A stretch of DNA of 11,162 nucleotides from WYZ-LMO11 sp964617245 (GCA_964617245.1 CAZTWF010000002.1:1-11162); one strand, 5' to 3'. Positions 1-5,175 are shown, counted from the first letter of the stretch. The notes: generated by a model not told the origin, from the letters alone. A program made the numbers and translations.

Positions 1-72
1 GTTTATTATTCTGAAATTAGTCTAACTAGGAATTCCATTTTTATTTTTCTAAAATTAATTATTCTTAAATGC

Positions 73-100
73 ATAACACTTATATATGTAACACTGTTAT
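73..100 (+). promoter_or_regulatory. TATA promoter with overlapping inverted/direct repeats before PadR gene
   Basis: TTATATAT at 80-87 is centred about 26 bp before position 110, so the transcript should start at or just after the ATG at 107 and be leaderless or nearly so. The box is bracketed by ATAACA (73-78) and TGTTAT (95-100), an inverted repeat. TAACACT also occurs twice in direct orientation (74-80 and 89-95), and the right copy forms the perfect palindrome TAACA-C-TGTTA (89-99). A dimeric repressor bound here would block TBP. Autoregulation by the PadR protein encoded next is the simplest inference; the repeats and TATA box are directly visible. Confidence 0.6.
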
Positions 101-106
101 ATTTAT

Positions 107-523
107 ATGATTAAAATGTGTAGACCAATATATGGATCGAGAGGCTGTAGATGTTGGCATGAATATCCAGAACGAGGATGGATACAATTTCTAATAATGC
201 GAATTCTCTATGAAAAACCAATGCATGGCTATCAGCTTCTAGAAGAAATTGAAAAAAGAAGTAATGGATATCATAGACTTGAGCCTGGTTCTATTTATAC
301 AATTTTAAGAAGAATGGAGGAGCGTGGCTTATTAGAATCAAAATGGGAAAAAGTTGAAGGAGGATCAGAAAGACGTATTTATAGATTAACTAACAAAGGT
401 ATTGAAGCTTTAAAAATGGGATTAACATCAATAATTAAACGCAGAAAATTGTTTGAAGATCTTATTAAATTTTATTATGAAAATTTTGAAAAATCTATAG
501 GAGGTGAAAAAGAAAATGTGTAG
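107..523 (+). CDS. PadR-family transcriptional repressor with Cys-rich N-terminus
   Basis: A 138-residue winged-helix regulator of the PadR family. The PadR core runs from about residue 23 to 110: the helix with LYEKPMHGYQLLEEI (residues 34-48), then LEPGSIYTILRRMEERGL (58-75, recognition region) and the wing ending GGSERRIYRLTNKG (85-98). A C-terminal helical tail (100-130) would give the dimer interface. Upstream of the domain is an unusual segment with C5, C14, C16 and H18, which could bind metal or sense redox state (inference). The start at 107 fits a leaderless transcript; ATG 116 is an alternative that would give a protein beginning MCR, like its partner. The downstream Cys-rich gene overlaps its 3' end, so the two are co-transcribed. 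The family assignment is firm; the ligand is unknown. Confidence 0.92.
   Translation: MIKMCRPIYGSRGCRCWHEYPERGWIQFLIMRILYEKPMHGYQLLEEIEKRSNGYHRLEPGSIYTILRRMEERGLLESKWEKVEGGSERRIYRLTNKGIEALKMGLTSIIKRRKLFEDLIKFYYENFEKSIGGEKENV
500..506 (+). promoter_or_regulatory. Shine-Dalgarno GGAGGTG that sets the start of the Cys-rich gene
   Basis: A strong GGAGGTG lies inside the end of the PadR gene. It ends 9 nt before ATG 516. The GTG at 504 is part of this motif itself, so it is unlikely to be the start; ATG 516 is preferred. It is one of the few clear Shine-Dalgarno sites here and, as expected in archaea, it sits before an operon-internal gene. Confidence 0.7.
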
Positions 524-695
524 ATGTTGTTGTGAAATGAAGAAATATCATTTATGTTGTGAATTCTGGCATATAGGTTTTCCATGGTTAGCAATAGATA
601 TAGAAGAAGAAATAAAAATGTTAGAAGAATATAAAGAAGCTTTAACAAAAGAATTAGAAAAAGTTAATAAGCGATTAGCAACTTTAAAACAATAA
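516..695 (+). CDS. Small Cys-rich protein with C-terminal coiled coil
   Basis: A 59-residue protein not assigned to a named family with certainty. The N-terminal third holds six cysteines (C2, C4, C5, C6, C14, C15) plus H12 and H19, a likely metal or redox site. The rest (about residues 28-59) is a charged amphipathic helix with heptad-like Leu/Ile spacing (EEEIKMLEEYKEALTKEL), probably a coiled coil. The layout of a Cys- or Gly-rich head followed by an 'LxxELxxxxxRLxxL' helix resembles small proteins of the DUF5320 type that often accompany metal-related genes in anaerobic archaea (resemblance only). It overlaps the PadR gene by 8 nt and follows a good Shine-Dalgarno site. It may be the effector, partner or regulated target of that PadR protein (inference). 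Confidence 0.7.
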   Translation: MCRCCCEMKKYHLCCEFWHIGFPWLAIDIEEEIKMLEEYKEALTKELEKVNKRLATLKQ

Positions 696-766
696 AAACT
701 ATTAAAAGTATGAAGAAAATAATGATCTAAAGAAATAATACAATTTTCAGAAGAGTATTGGAGATT

Positions 767-871
767 ATGGAAAATATAGACATATTAAAAAATTGTTTAA
801 AACAAATTGCTTTTAATATTGTAGTTATTTTGACAAATCTAAGAGATCTAATTGTTAAATTTTTGAGTTGA
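767..871 (+). CDS. Doubtful 34-residue hydrophobic small ORF
   Basis: An ATG-to-TGA reading frame of 34 codons, beginning MENIDILKNCLKQIAF and continuing with an Ile/Val/Leu-rich stretch (residues 17-33, NIVVILTNLRDLIVKFL) that could be an amphipathic or membrane-associated helix. It lies 71 bp after the Cys-rich gene on the same strand and is followed 19 bp later by a stem-loop, so it could be the last gene of the PadR unit. GGAG at 760-763 is only 3 nt from the ATG, too close for an ideal Shine-Dalgarno site. An open frame of this length is easily found by chance in AT-rich DNA; no family is recognised. Confidence 0.2.
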   Translation: MENIDILKNCLKQIAFNIVVILTNLRDLIVKFLS

Positions 872-890
872 TAAAGCCTAAATGTTAGTA

Positions 891-925
891 AATGAGGTTA
901 TTTTTATATTATTTATAACTTCATT
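891..925 (+). repeat. Stem-loop with 11-bp arms and flanking TTAGTAAA direct repeats
   Basis: AATGAGGTTAT (891-901) pairs with ATAACTTCATT (915-925): 11 bp with one G-U pair when read as RNA, around a 13-nt A/T-only loop. TTAGTAAA occurs in direct orientation at 885-892 and 924-931, partly overlapping the arms. It could be a terminator for the upstream unit, part of a small RNA, or a remnant of a short transposable element; the sequence does not decide. Confidence 0.4.
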
Positions 926-1008
926 AGTAAAATCATACTTGATACTTTTAAATATAACATTTAATATTCATTTAAAAAATCTTTAAATCATTAGAACTAA
1001 AATATTAG

Positions 1009-1098
1009 TGCGGCCGCCGGGATTTGAACCCGGGTCCTCGGCGTTCTTCGATTTATCTTGGAAGGCCGACGTCCTAGACCATGCTAGACTACGGCCGC
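1009..1098 (-). tRNA. tRNA-Gly(UCC) with 15-nt canonical intron
   Basis: Read on the minus strand, all parts of a tRNA are present: acceptor GCGGCCG pairing with CGGCCGC, D-arm GTCT/GGAC, anticodon stem TCGGC/GCCGA, 4-nt variable loop, T-arm CCGGG-TTCAAAT-CCCGG and A73 at 1009. The 22-nt anticodon 'loop' is a 7-nt loop CUUCCAC interrupted by 15 nt after position 37. The anticodon UCC (1060-1062) reads GGA and other GGN codons. The mature form has 75 nt. No CCA is encoded (CTA follows A73). The gene lies 28 bp after the flavodoxin gene on the same strand. Confidence 0.95.
1044..1058 (-). other. tRNA-Gly intron (bulge-helix-bulge)
   Basis: The 15-nt intron AGATAAATCGAAGAA sits between tRNA positions 37 and 38. 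The precursor folds as a regular bulge-helix-bulge: CUUC (positions 32-35) pairs with GAAG in the intron to form the 4-bp central helix; the 3-nt bulges are CAA on the 5' side and AAC on the 3' side. Cutting after the second base of each bulge releases exactly these 15 nt, as expected for archaeal tRNA splicing endonuclease. The inner helix is only G-C, A-U around a 4-nt loop. Confidence 0.85.
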
Positions 1099-1120
1099 AC
1101 AAAGTTAATTACTAAAATTC

Positions 1121-1130
1121 TAATATTTAA
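1121..1130 (-). promoter_or_regulatory. Probable TATA box of tRNA-Gly
   Basis: TTAAATATTA on the minus strand is centred about 27 bp before the first base of tRNA-Gly and overlaps the stop codon of the flavodoxin gene. It could give the tRNA its own promoter despite lying close behind that gene. AT-rich background makes chance matches common. Confidence 0.4.
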
Positions 1131-1600
1131 CTATTATTTGAGATAAGAGTTTTAAAAATATTTAATTTTTCGATATATTTACCTGATTTTATTTCAGAAA
1201 CTTTAAATGCTTCTTTAATTATTGGTTTCTTATTACATGTTTCTTCCATATCTTTAAAAACATTTGATGGACTGAATGAGAAAGTACAGAAAAATGAAAC
1301 TTTATTAAATTTATCTTTATTATTTAAAATATAAGTTCTTATAGGAACAGACATTTTTCCTGCCCATACAGGAGTTCCTATTATTATAATATCATAATTT
1401 GATGGATCATATTTTAATTCAGCTATTTTTGTAGTTTTCTTTTTTGCAGCTTCATAGCCTGAAATCAAAAATCCAAAAAATCCATTTCTATTTTTTGTAT
1501 CCTTAATTTCTTCAATATCACTTTTTGTTATTTCAGAAATTTTTTGAGCAATTATTCTTGTATTACCAGTTCTAGAATAGTACACAGTAAGTATTTTCAT
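1127..1600 (-). CDS. Flavodoxin-like FMN protein
   Basis: A 157-residue single-domain flavodoxin fold protein, likely a cytoplasmic one- or two-electron carrier or the flavin domain of a small oxidoreductase. The FMN phosphate-binding loop is SRTGNT (residues 9-14), right after the first beta strand MKILTVYY. The second signature is IIIIGTPVWAGKMSVPIR (71-88), where the Trp would stack near the isoalloxazine ring. The length fits short-chain flavodoxins and the flavodoxin group with an R in the P-loop. It has no fused domain. It stands alone, 28 bp before tRNA-Gly on the same strand; no Shine-Dalgarno motif and no clear TATA box precede it. The electron-transfer partner is not visible nearby; the polyferredoxin/AOR pair is about 3.6 kb away on the other strand. 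Confidence 0.9.
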   Translation of the reverse strand: MKILTVYYSRTGNTRIIAQKISEITKSDIEEIKDTKNRNGFFGFLISGYEAAKKKTTKIAELKYDPSNYDIIIIGTPVWAGKMSVPIRTYILNNKDKFNKVSFFCTFSFSPSNVFKDMEETCNKKPIIKEAFKVSEIKSGKYIEKLNIFKTLISNNS

Positions 1601-1681
1601 AAAATAATAAGTAAAAAAGAACTATTTTTGTATTTCTAAGAATTAAAAAATAAATATTTTTATAATAATATGAAAGATAAA

Positions 1682-1760
1682 GGGGCCGTAGTCTAGCTTG
1701 GTCTAGGATGCAAGCCTGGGGCGCTTGTGATCTCGGGTTCAAATCCCGACGGCCCCACCA
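1682..1760 (+). tRNA. tRNA-Pro(GGG), CCA encoded
   Basis: Acceptor GGGGCCG (1682-1688) pairs with CGGCCCC (1750-1756); the anticodon stem CAAGC/GCTTG encloses the 7-nt loop CTGGGGC, giving anticodon GGG (1718-1720) for proline CCC/CCU. The T-arm is TCGGG-TTCAAAT-CCCGA. A73 at 1757 is followed by an encoded CCA (1758-1760). No intron. Every acceptor pair is G-C. Confidence 0.97.
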
Positions 1761-1810
1761 TCATAATATTAAATTATTATTTTATAACTTAGTTTAATAA
1801 TTTATATTAC

Positions 1811-1842
1811 AAATATTAATTTTATTAATAAAATTAATATTT
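1811..1842. repeat. 32-bp perfect A/T palindrome
   Basis: The half-site AAATATTAATTTTATT (1811-1826) is followed directly by its exact reverse complement (1827-1842), with no spacer and no mismatch; both flanking bases are C, which ends the symmetry. It contains only A and T. It lies 50 bp after tRNA-Pro and 51 bp before the V4R start. It may be an operator, a cruciform-forming site or a transcript end for tRNA-Pro. Confidence 0.75.
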
Positions 1843-1860
1843 CTGTTTAAGATAAAAATA

Positions 1861-1888
1861 AAAATATGGATTCTGATTATTAATCAGA
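1861..1888 (+). promoter_or_regulatory. TATA box and 17-bp palindromic operator before V4R gene
   Basis: AAAATATG (1861-1868) lies about 26 bp before position 1891, placing the transcription start at or next to the ATG at 1894 (leaderless). Directly after the box is the perfect palindrome TCTGATTA-T-TAATCAGA (1872-1888), between TATA and start. This is the usual place for archaeal repressors that block RNA polymerase recruitment. The symmetry is directly visible; the regulator is unknown. Confidence 0.55.
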
Positions 1889-1893
1889 TAGAA

Positions 1894-2673
1894 ATGCCCT
1901 ATCCATTTGATATAGGACGTTATGTAGTTGATCCTAATAGAAAATTCCTTGGTCTTCTTATTAAGAAGAAAGATAATATTGTAGAAGTATGTTCATCATT
2001 TACTTCAATCATTTCAAAATATAATATAAAAATAGTTAATATTATAGTTACTTATGATAAAGATAATACTATAAAATTATTAGTTTTTCTGGATATTACT
2101 GAATCTATTGTACCAATTGAAAGAATTATATTTGAAATAGAAAAAGAATTTTATATTTTAGAAGTTATAAAATCTCAAGGAATTTTAATAGATACTATAT
2201 CCTTTCCTTTAATGGCTAATGCTACAAGAATTATATTATTAAGAGATACAGCATATGGACAAATGATTAAAGGAATTAGAGAAAAATTTGGTTCTGCAGG
2301 AGAAGCTCTTTTATATTACATAGGATTTGAGGCTGGAAAAGGTTTTGCAAAAATACATAAAGAATTTGCTGAAAAAATAGGCTTAAGAAATCCATTAAGA
2401 ATATATGAAGAAATTTCTCAAAAATTTTTTCAATGGGCAGGATTTGGAATAATAGAAATTCTTAAACTTCAATCAAATTATAGTGAAATTATAATACATA
2501 ATTCTTTTGAATGTGAAATTGTAAAAAATCAATTAGATAAACCATATAGTAGTCTTATAAGAGGAATATTAGCTGGAACATTTACAGAATTATTTGATAC
2601 AGAATTTAAATGTAAAGAAGAAAATTGTATAGCTAAAGGAGATAAAGCTTGTAAATTTGTAATATATCAATGA
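1894..2673 (+). CDS. V4R-domain protein with N-terminal ACT-like domain
   Basis: A 259-residue protein. Residues about 10-100 look like an ACT-type small-molecule-binding domain: VDPNRKFLGLLIKKKDN, then strands including IKIVNIIVTYD and IKLLVFLDITE. Residues about 110-259 form a V4R (4-vinyl reductase) domain: RDTAYGQMIKGIREKFG, YYIGFEAGKGFAK (141-153), and the ending LFDTEFKCKEENCIAKGDKACKFVI, with the Cys set C207, C240, C245 and C253 typical of V4R metal or ligand sites. V4R domains bind small hydrophobic molecules or tetrapyrroles and act as sensors or enzymes. No DNA-binding domain is present, so it is more likely a ligand-binding sensor or enzyme than a regulator by itself. It overlaps the convergent BioY gene by 7 bp. 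The family is clear; the ligand is not. Confidence 0.87.
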   Translation: MPYPFDIGRYVVDPNRKFLGLLIKKKDNIVEVCSSFTSIISKYNIKIVNIIVTYDKDNTIKLLVFLDITESIVPIERIIFEIEKEFYILEVIKSQGILIDTISFPLMANATRIILLRDTAYGQMIKGIREKFGSAGEALLYYIGFEAGKGFAKIHKEFAEKIGLRNPLRIYEEISQKFFQWAGFGIIEILKLQSNYSEIIIHNSFECEIVKNQLDKPYSSLIRGILAGTFTELFDTEFKCKEENCIAKGDKACKFVIYQ

Positions 2674-3161
2674 TCTATTACCATATATTCTTTTAATCTT
2701 CTTGCAATTATAATTGCTAATATAGCCTTTAAAATATCCCATGGAAGAAAAGGAATAATACCAAATAATAAAGCATTATAATATCCAATCCAATAAGAAA
2801 GCCATATCCATCCTAATCCAAATATTATCAACATACATATAAAAACTTTTAAGATATCTTTTTTAAATAAAGATGAAAATAAAGCTCCTAATAAAAAACC
2901 AATTATAAATCCTCCTGTAGGTCCAGGAATTGCAATATATCCTGGTAGACCTTTAGCAAATACAGGTAATCCAATAAGACCCATCATTATATATATTGCT
3001 TGACTTAAAAAAGCATATTTTTTTAATAATAAAACAGAAAGATAGACAAAGAAAGTTTGAAGAGTAAATGGTACAGGAGATATTGGAATAGTAATCCATG
3101 CTCCTATTGCTGTAAGAGTTGCAAATATAGATGAAATAGTTAATATCCTTATGGAAAACAT
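2667..3161 (-). CDS. bioY: BioY biotin transporter substrate-binding subunit
   Basis: A 164-residue integral membrane protein, the S component of an ECF-type vitamin transporter that binds biotin in the membrane. About five to six hydrophobic segments are visible. BioY signatures are WITIPISPVPFTLQTFFVYLSVLLL (22-46), the loop YIMMGLIGLPVF ending in GPTGGFIIGFLLGA (57-93) and the C-terminal PFLPWDILKAILA (137-149). The length is slightly short of the usual 180-190. No EcfA ATPase or EcfT gene is nearby; BioY may work alone or with a shared energising module encoded elsewhere. The TATA box at 3181-3189 predicts a leaderless transcript starting at about the ATG. The TATA box sits between the two halves of a BirA-type box, so repression by biotin is expected. 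The gene is convergent with V4R and overlaps it by 7 bp. Confidence 0.93.
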   Translation of the reverse strand: MFSIRILTISSIFATLTAIGAWITIPISPVPFTLQTFFVYLSVLLLKKYAFLSQAIYIMMGLIGLPVFAKGLPGYIAIPGPTGGFIIGFLLGALFSSLFKKDILKVFICMLIIFGLGWIWLSYWIGYYNALLFGIIPFLPWDILKAILAIIIARRLKEYMVIDH

Positions 3162-3170
3162 AAATTATAT

Positions 3171-3204
3171 TTGTTAACATTAAATATAAGTATTTGGTTA
3201 ACAT
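3171..3204 (-). promoter_or_regulatory. BirA-type biotin operator with embedded TATA box
   Basis: In the bioY direction the site reads ATGTTAACC - 16 nt - TGTTAACAA. The established BirA box, conserved in bacteria and some archaea, is TTGTWAACC - 14 to 16 nt - GGTTWACAA. Only two of 18 positions differ (the first base of each arm). The spacer holds CTTATATTT (TATA, plus-strand 3181-3189), so a bound dimer would exclude TBP. The regulator would be a biotin-protein ligase with a DNA-binding domain encoded elsewhere (inference). Confidence 0.75.
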
Positions 3205-3274
3205 AGTATTAAATTCTTAATTACAAATAATAAAAATAATATAGAAATATATAATATTTAAAAGAATCTAAAGT

Positions 3275-3290
3275 TTTTTAATATTAAAAA
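3275..3290. repeat. 16-bp palindrome touching the stop codon of the SerK-like gene
   Basis: TTTTTAATATTAAAAA is a perfect palindrome that starts at the base after the TAA of the minus-strand gene. The U5 tract in the transcript may help termination. It is A/T only, so chance occurrence is quite possible. Confidence 0.35.
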
Positions 3291-3725
3291 TTAGAAAAGA
3301 TCTTTTAAAGGAATATTGACTTCAGGTTCTAATTCAGAAAGATGAAATAATTTTCCATGTAAATTTATCATATGTCTAGAAGTCTTTGGAGGAAGAAGAT
3401 TGCCTTTAATTCCAGAATCTATTATTAATTCTTTAGATAACATAGTATTATCATTCCATGATAATACTATAATTAATGGAGAAGAATAATCTAGAAGAAT
3501 ACATGGTATAAATTTACATCCTAATATTTCTAAAGCCTTTACTCTATGATGCCCATCAAGAATTATATTATTTTTCTTATCAATAGCAATAGCTTTTCTA
3601 AAAATTCCTTCCTCTTTTATAAGAATAGCGAGTTCTCTTACCATCTTAGAGTCAACTTCTTCATGAGGTCTTAATTTATTGATAGGTAATATTTTGATTT
3701 CTATATTTAGATCTATATTCTTCAT
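3291..3725 (-). CDS. ParB/Srx-fold protein, SerK-like (possible free serine kinase)
   Basis: A 144-residue protein with the ParB/sulfiredoxin nuclease-like fold. Visible motifs are LRPHEEVD (18-25), IILDGHHRVKALEILGC (54-70; DGHHR at 57-61), LSWND (88-92) and LLPPKTSRH (110-118). This combination is closer to the free L-serine kinases SerK (archaea) and SbnI (staphylococci) than to plasmid ParB. E22 or E23 and W90 may match the Glu and Trp known to matter in Thermococcus SerK, from memory of that family. SerK makes O-phosphoserine for cysteine synthesis. The protein is clearly shorter than the roughly 240-residue Thermococcus enzyme and lacks a separate C-terminal domain. There is no DNA-binding helix-turn-helix, which argues against partitioning. 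GGAG at 3734-3737 lies 8 nt before the ATG, and TATA-like TTATATAA (3755-3762) or AATATAAA further up may serve as promoter. Homoserine dehydrogenase upstream on the same strand supports an amino-acid role. Confidence 0.78.
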   Translation of the reverse strand: MKNIDLNIEIKILPINKLRPHEEVDSKMVRELAILIKEEGIFRKAIAIDKKNNIILDGHHRVKALEILGCKFIPCILLDYSSPLIIVLSWNDNTMLSKELIIDSGIKGNLLPPKTSRHMINLHGKLFHLSELEPEVNIPLKDLF

Positions 3726-3914
3726 GTGAATTACTCCATGACTATAAACTTCTATTATATAAAGGAAGCTTTATATTTATCTTATATATTAATTCGAGAC
3801 TCATACTTCATCCCATATCTTTCATTTATAAATTTATATAATTTAACTTAGAATATTTCTAATTTTTATTATTCCTGAATATTATCTTTTTTATATGAAA
3901 TTTTCTCTATTACT

Positions 3915-3950
3915 AAAATGAAAATAAAAAGTAAATAAAATAAAAATAAA
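3915..3950 (-). terminator. T-rich terminator of tRNA-Ala
   Basis: Immediately after the encoded CCA, the minus-strand transcript runs into repeated U4-U5 tracts (TTTTATTTTTATTTTATTT and on). Such U-tract clusters without a hairpin are the usual archaeal termination signal. Confidence 0.55.
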
Positions 3951-3951
3951 A

Positions 3952-4026
3952 TGGTGGACCGGGAGGGATTTGAACCCTCGACCTTCCGCGTGCAAGGCGG
4001 ACGATCTACCACTGATCTACCGGCCC
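3952..4026 (-). tRNA. tRNA-Ala(UGC), CCA encoded
   Basis: On the minus strand the acceptor GGGCCGG pairs with CCGGTCC and includes the G3-U70 pair that marks alanine tRNAs. The anticodon stem TCCGC/GCGGA encloses CTTGCAC, giving anticodon UGC (3992-3994). The T-arm is GAGGG-TTCAAAT-CCCTC. A73 (3955) is followed by an encoded CCA (3954-3952). No intron. It lies 58 bp downstream of homoserine dehydrogenase on the same strand with no U-tract terminator between, so read-through from that gene is possible. Confidence 0.97.
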
Positions 4027-4084
4027 TATTTTTCATTAAAAATTTGAGGTTTTTATTTTTTATTCTAATATTTTTAAAATATTA

Positions 4085-5134
4085 TTAAGATAACTTCTTT
4101 GAAATTGCTATCATATCTGAAATTAATGCGTATCCTGTAGCTCTTTTTCCAGCACCAGGTCCTATTATAGTAATATCTCCTAAGCAATCAGTTTTAAAGG
4201 TTATAGCATTCATTACACCCATTATATTTGCTAAAGGATCATCAAGAGGAAGATATTGTGGTGATACTTCTGCTAAAATTTTATTATCAATTTTTTCAGC
4301 TTTTGCTATGAGTTTGATTCTTTTTCCCATACTAATAGCTTCTTTTATATCATTAATTCTTATAGAAGTTATTCCTTTTCTTTTTATATCATTTAACTTA
4401 ATATCTACATCAAAGATTGTATTTACTAATATAACTAGTTTTGCTGTAGCATCAAATCCTTCAATATCCATTGTTGGATCTACTTCTGCATAACCTAATC
4501 TTTGTGCTTCTTTTAATGCTAATTCATAATCTAGACCTTTTTCCATTTCAGTAAGTATAAAATTAGTTGTGCCATTAAGTATTCCTCTAATAGATTCAAC
4601 ATTACATCCAGCAAGAGGTCCTTCAAAAATATTAAAATTAGGAGTACCACTCATAACAGTTCCTTTATATCTCAATTGAACATTTTTTCTATTTGCTAAT
4701 TCTTTTAATTCTCTATAATAAAGAGCAATAGGACCTTTATTTGTAGTAATTACATTTTTTCCTAAACTTAAAGCTGTTTTTATATGAGAATAACCTGGTT
4801 CACCATCTACTAAATTTGTCCATGTAACTTCTACTATAAGATTAGAAGGAGATTCTTTTATAATTTCAATTGAAGAAAGTCCTTTTTTTCCATTTAAAGA
4901 TGAAAAATTTTTATTTGATTCTACTAAGTTTAATACTTCCTTAAGATCAATTCCATTATCATTAATAATAGATCCATAACGTAGATCAGATATAGCAATT
5001 ATACGCCATGTAATATTATAAAATCTTTCTAGAATAGATTTTTTTTCTAATAATAATTCAGCCATTCCTCTTCCTACAGTACCAAATCCTATAAAAGCTA
5101 TATCAAAATGCATAAAGTATAGTATAAAATTCAT
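4085..5134 (-). CDS. hom: Homoserine dehydrogenase
   Basis: A 349-residue cytoplasmic enzyme that reduces aspartate semialdehyde to homoserine with NAD(P)H, the branch point to threonine, isoleucine and methionine. The N-terminal Rossmann fold has GFGTVGRG (16-23). The linker motif TTNKGPIA (130-137) is followed by the catalytic domain with GTVMSGTPNFN (158-168), ILNGTTNFILTEM (185-197), GYAEVDPTMDIEGFDATAKL (214-233) and the closing GPGAGKRATGYALISDMI (325-342). There is no C-terminal ACT domain and no fused aspartate kinase, as in the short archaeal form. ATG 5134 is used here; ATG 5113 (beginning MHFDIAFIGFG) is just as typical of the family, and the seven extra residues add nothing recognisable. 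It is divergent from the polyferredoxin gene with 68 bp between them and a shared TATA element. Confidence 0.96.
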   Translation of the reverse strand: MNFILYFMHFDIAFIGFGTVGRGMAELLLEKKSILERFYNITWRIIAISDLRYGSIINDNGIDLKEVLNLVESNKNFSSLNGKKGLSSIEIIKESPSNLIVEVTWTNLVDGEPGYSHIKTALSLGKNVITTNKGPIALYYRELKELANRKNVQLRYKGTVMSGTPNFNIFEGPLAGCNVESIRGILNGTTNFILTEMEKGLDYELALKEAQRLGYAEVDPTMDIEGFDATAKLVILVNTIFDVDIKLNDIKRKGITSIRINDIKEAISMGKRIKLIAKAEKIDNKILAEVSPQYLPLDDPLANIMGVMNAITFKTDCLGDITIIGPGAGKRATGYALISDMIAISKKLS

Positions 5135-5164
5135 AATAATTAATTTTACTAATGAAATATTATT

Positions 5165-5175
5165 TTTATATATTA
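5165..5175. promoter_or_regulatory. Shared TATA element of a divergent promoter
   Basis: TTTATATATTA, nearly symmetric, lies 33 bp from the ATG of the polyferredoxin gene (plus) and 36 bp from that of homoserine dehydrogenase (minus). If it serves both directions, the leaders would be about 6 and 9 nt. No other equally good box is seen in the 68-bp gap, so one TBP site may drive both genes. Confidence 0.45.

Larger units (their letters stand above)
696..1008. other. 313-bp intergenic region: one doubtful small ORF and a stem-loop
   Basis: AT-rich gap between the Cys-rich gene and tRNA-Gly. It contains a 34-codon ORF (767-871) and an 11-bp stem-loop (891-925), both listed separately. The A6 run at 974-979 reads as U6 in the minus-strand transcript and could end transcription of tRNA-Gly. 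Nothing else is recognisable. Confidence 0.5.

Noticed and set aside
504..515. GTG 504 as start of the Cys-rich protein
   Set aside because: GTG 504 is itself part of the GGAGGTG ribosome-binding site; ATG 516 has correct spacing.
1761..1893. Integration site at tRNA-Pro
   Set aside because: A palindrome follows the tRNA, but no partial tRNA copy and no integrase gene is present in the window.
2953..3204. 83-residue minus-strand ORF overlapping bioY in another frame
   Set aside because: Low-complexity, Tyr/Ser/Ile-rich translation in a different frame of bioY; its ATG lies in the BirA-type box. BioY's own frame has clear family motifs.
3291..3725. Chromosome or plasmid partition protein ParB
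   Set aside because: No helix-turn-helix, no ParA neighbour, no parS-like site, and the motifs fit the SerK/SbnI branch better.
4308..4493. 61-residue plus-strand ORF inside homoserine dehydrogenase
   Set aside because: Antisense shadow of a well-conserved enzyme; repetitive Ile/Ser composition and no start signals.
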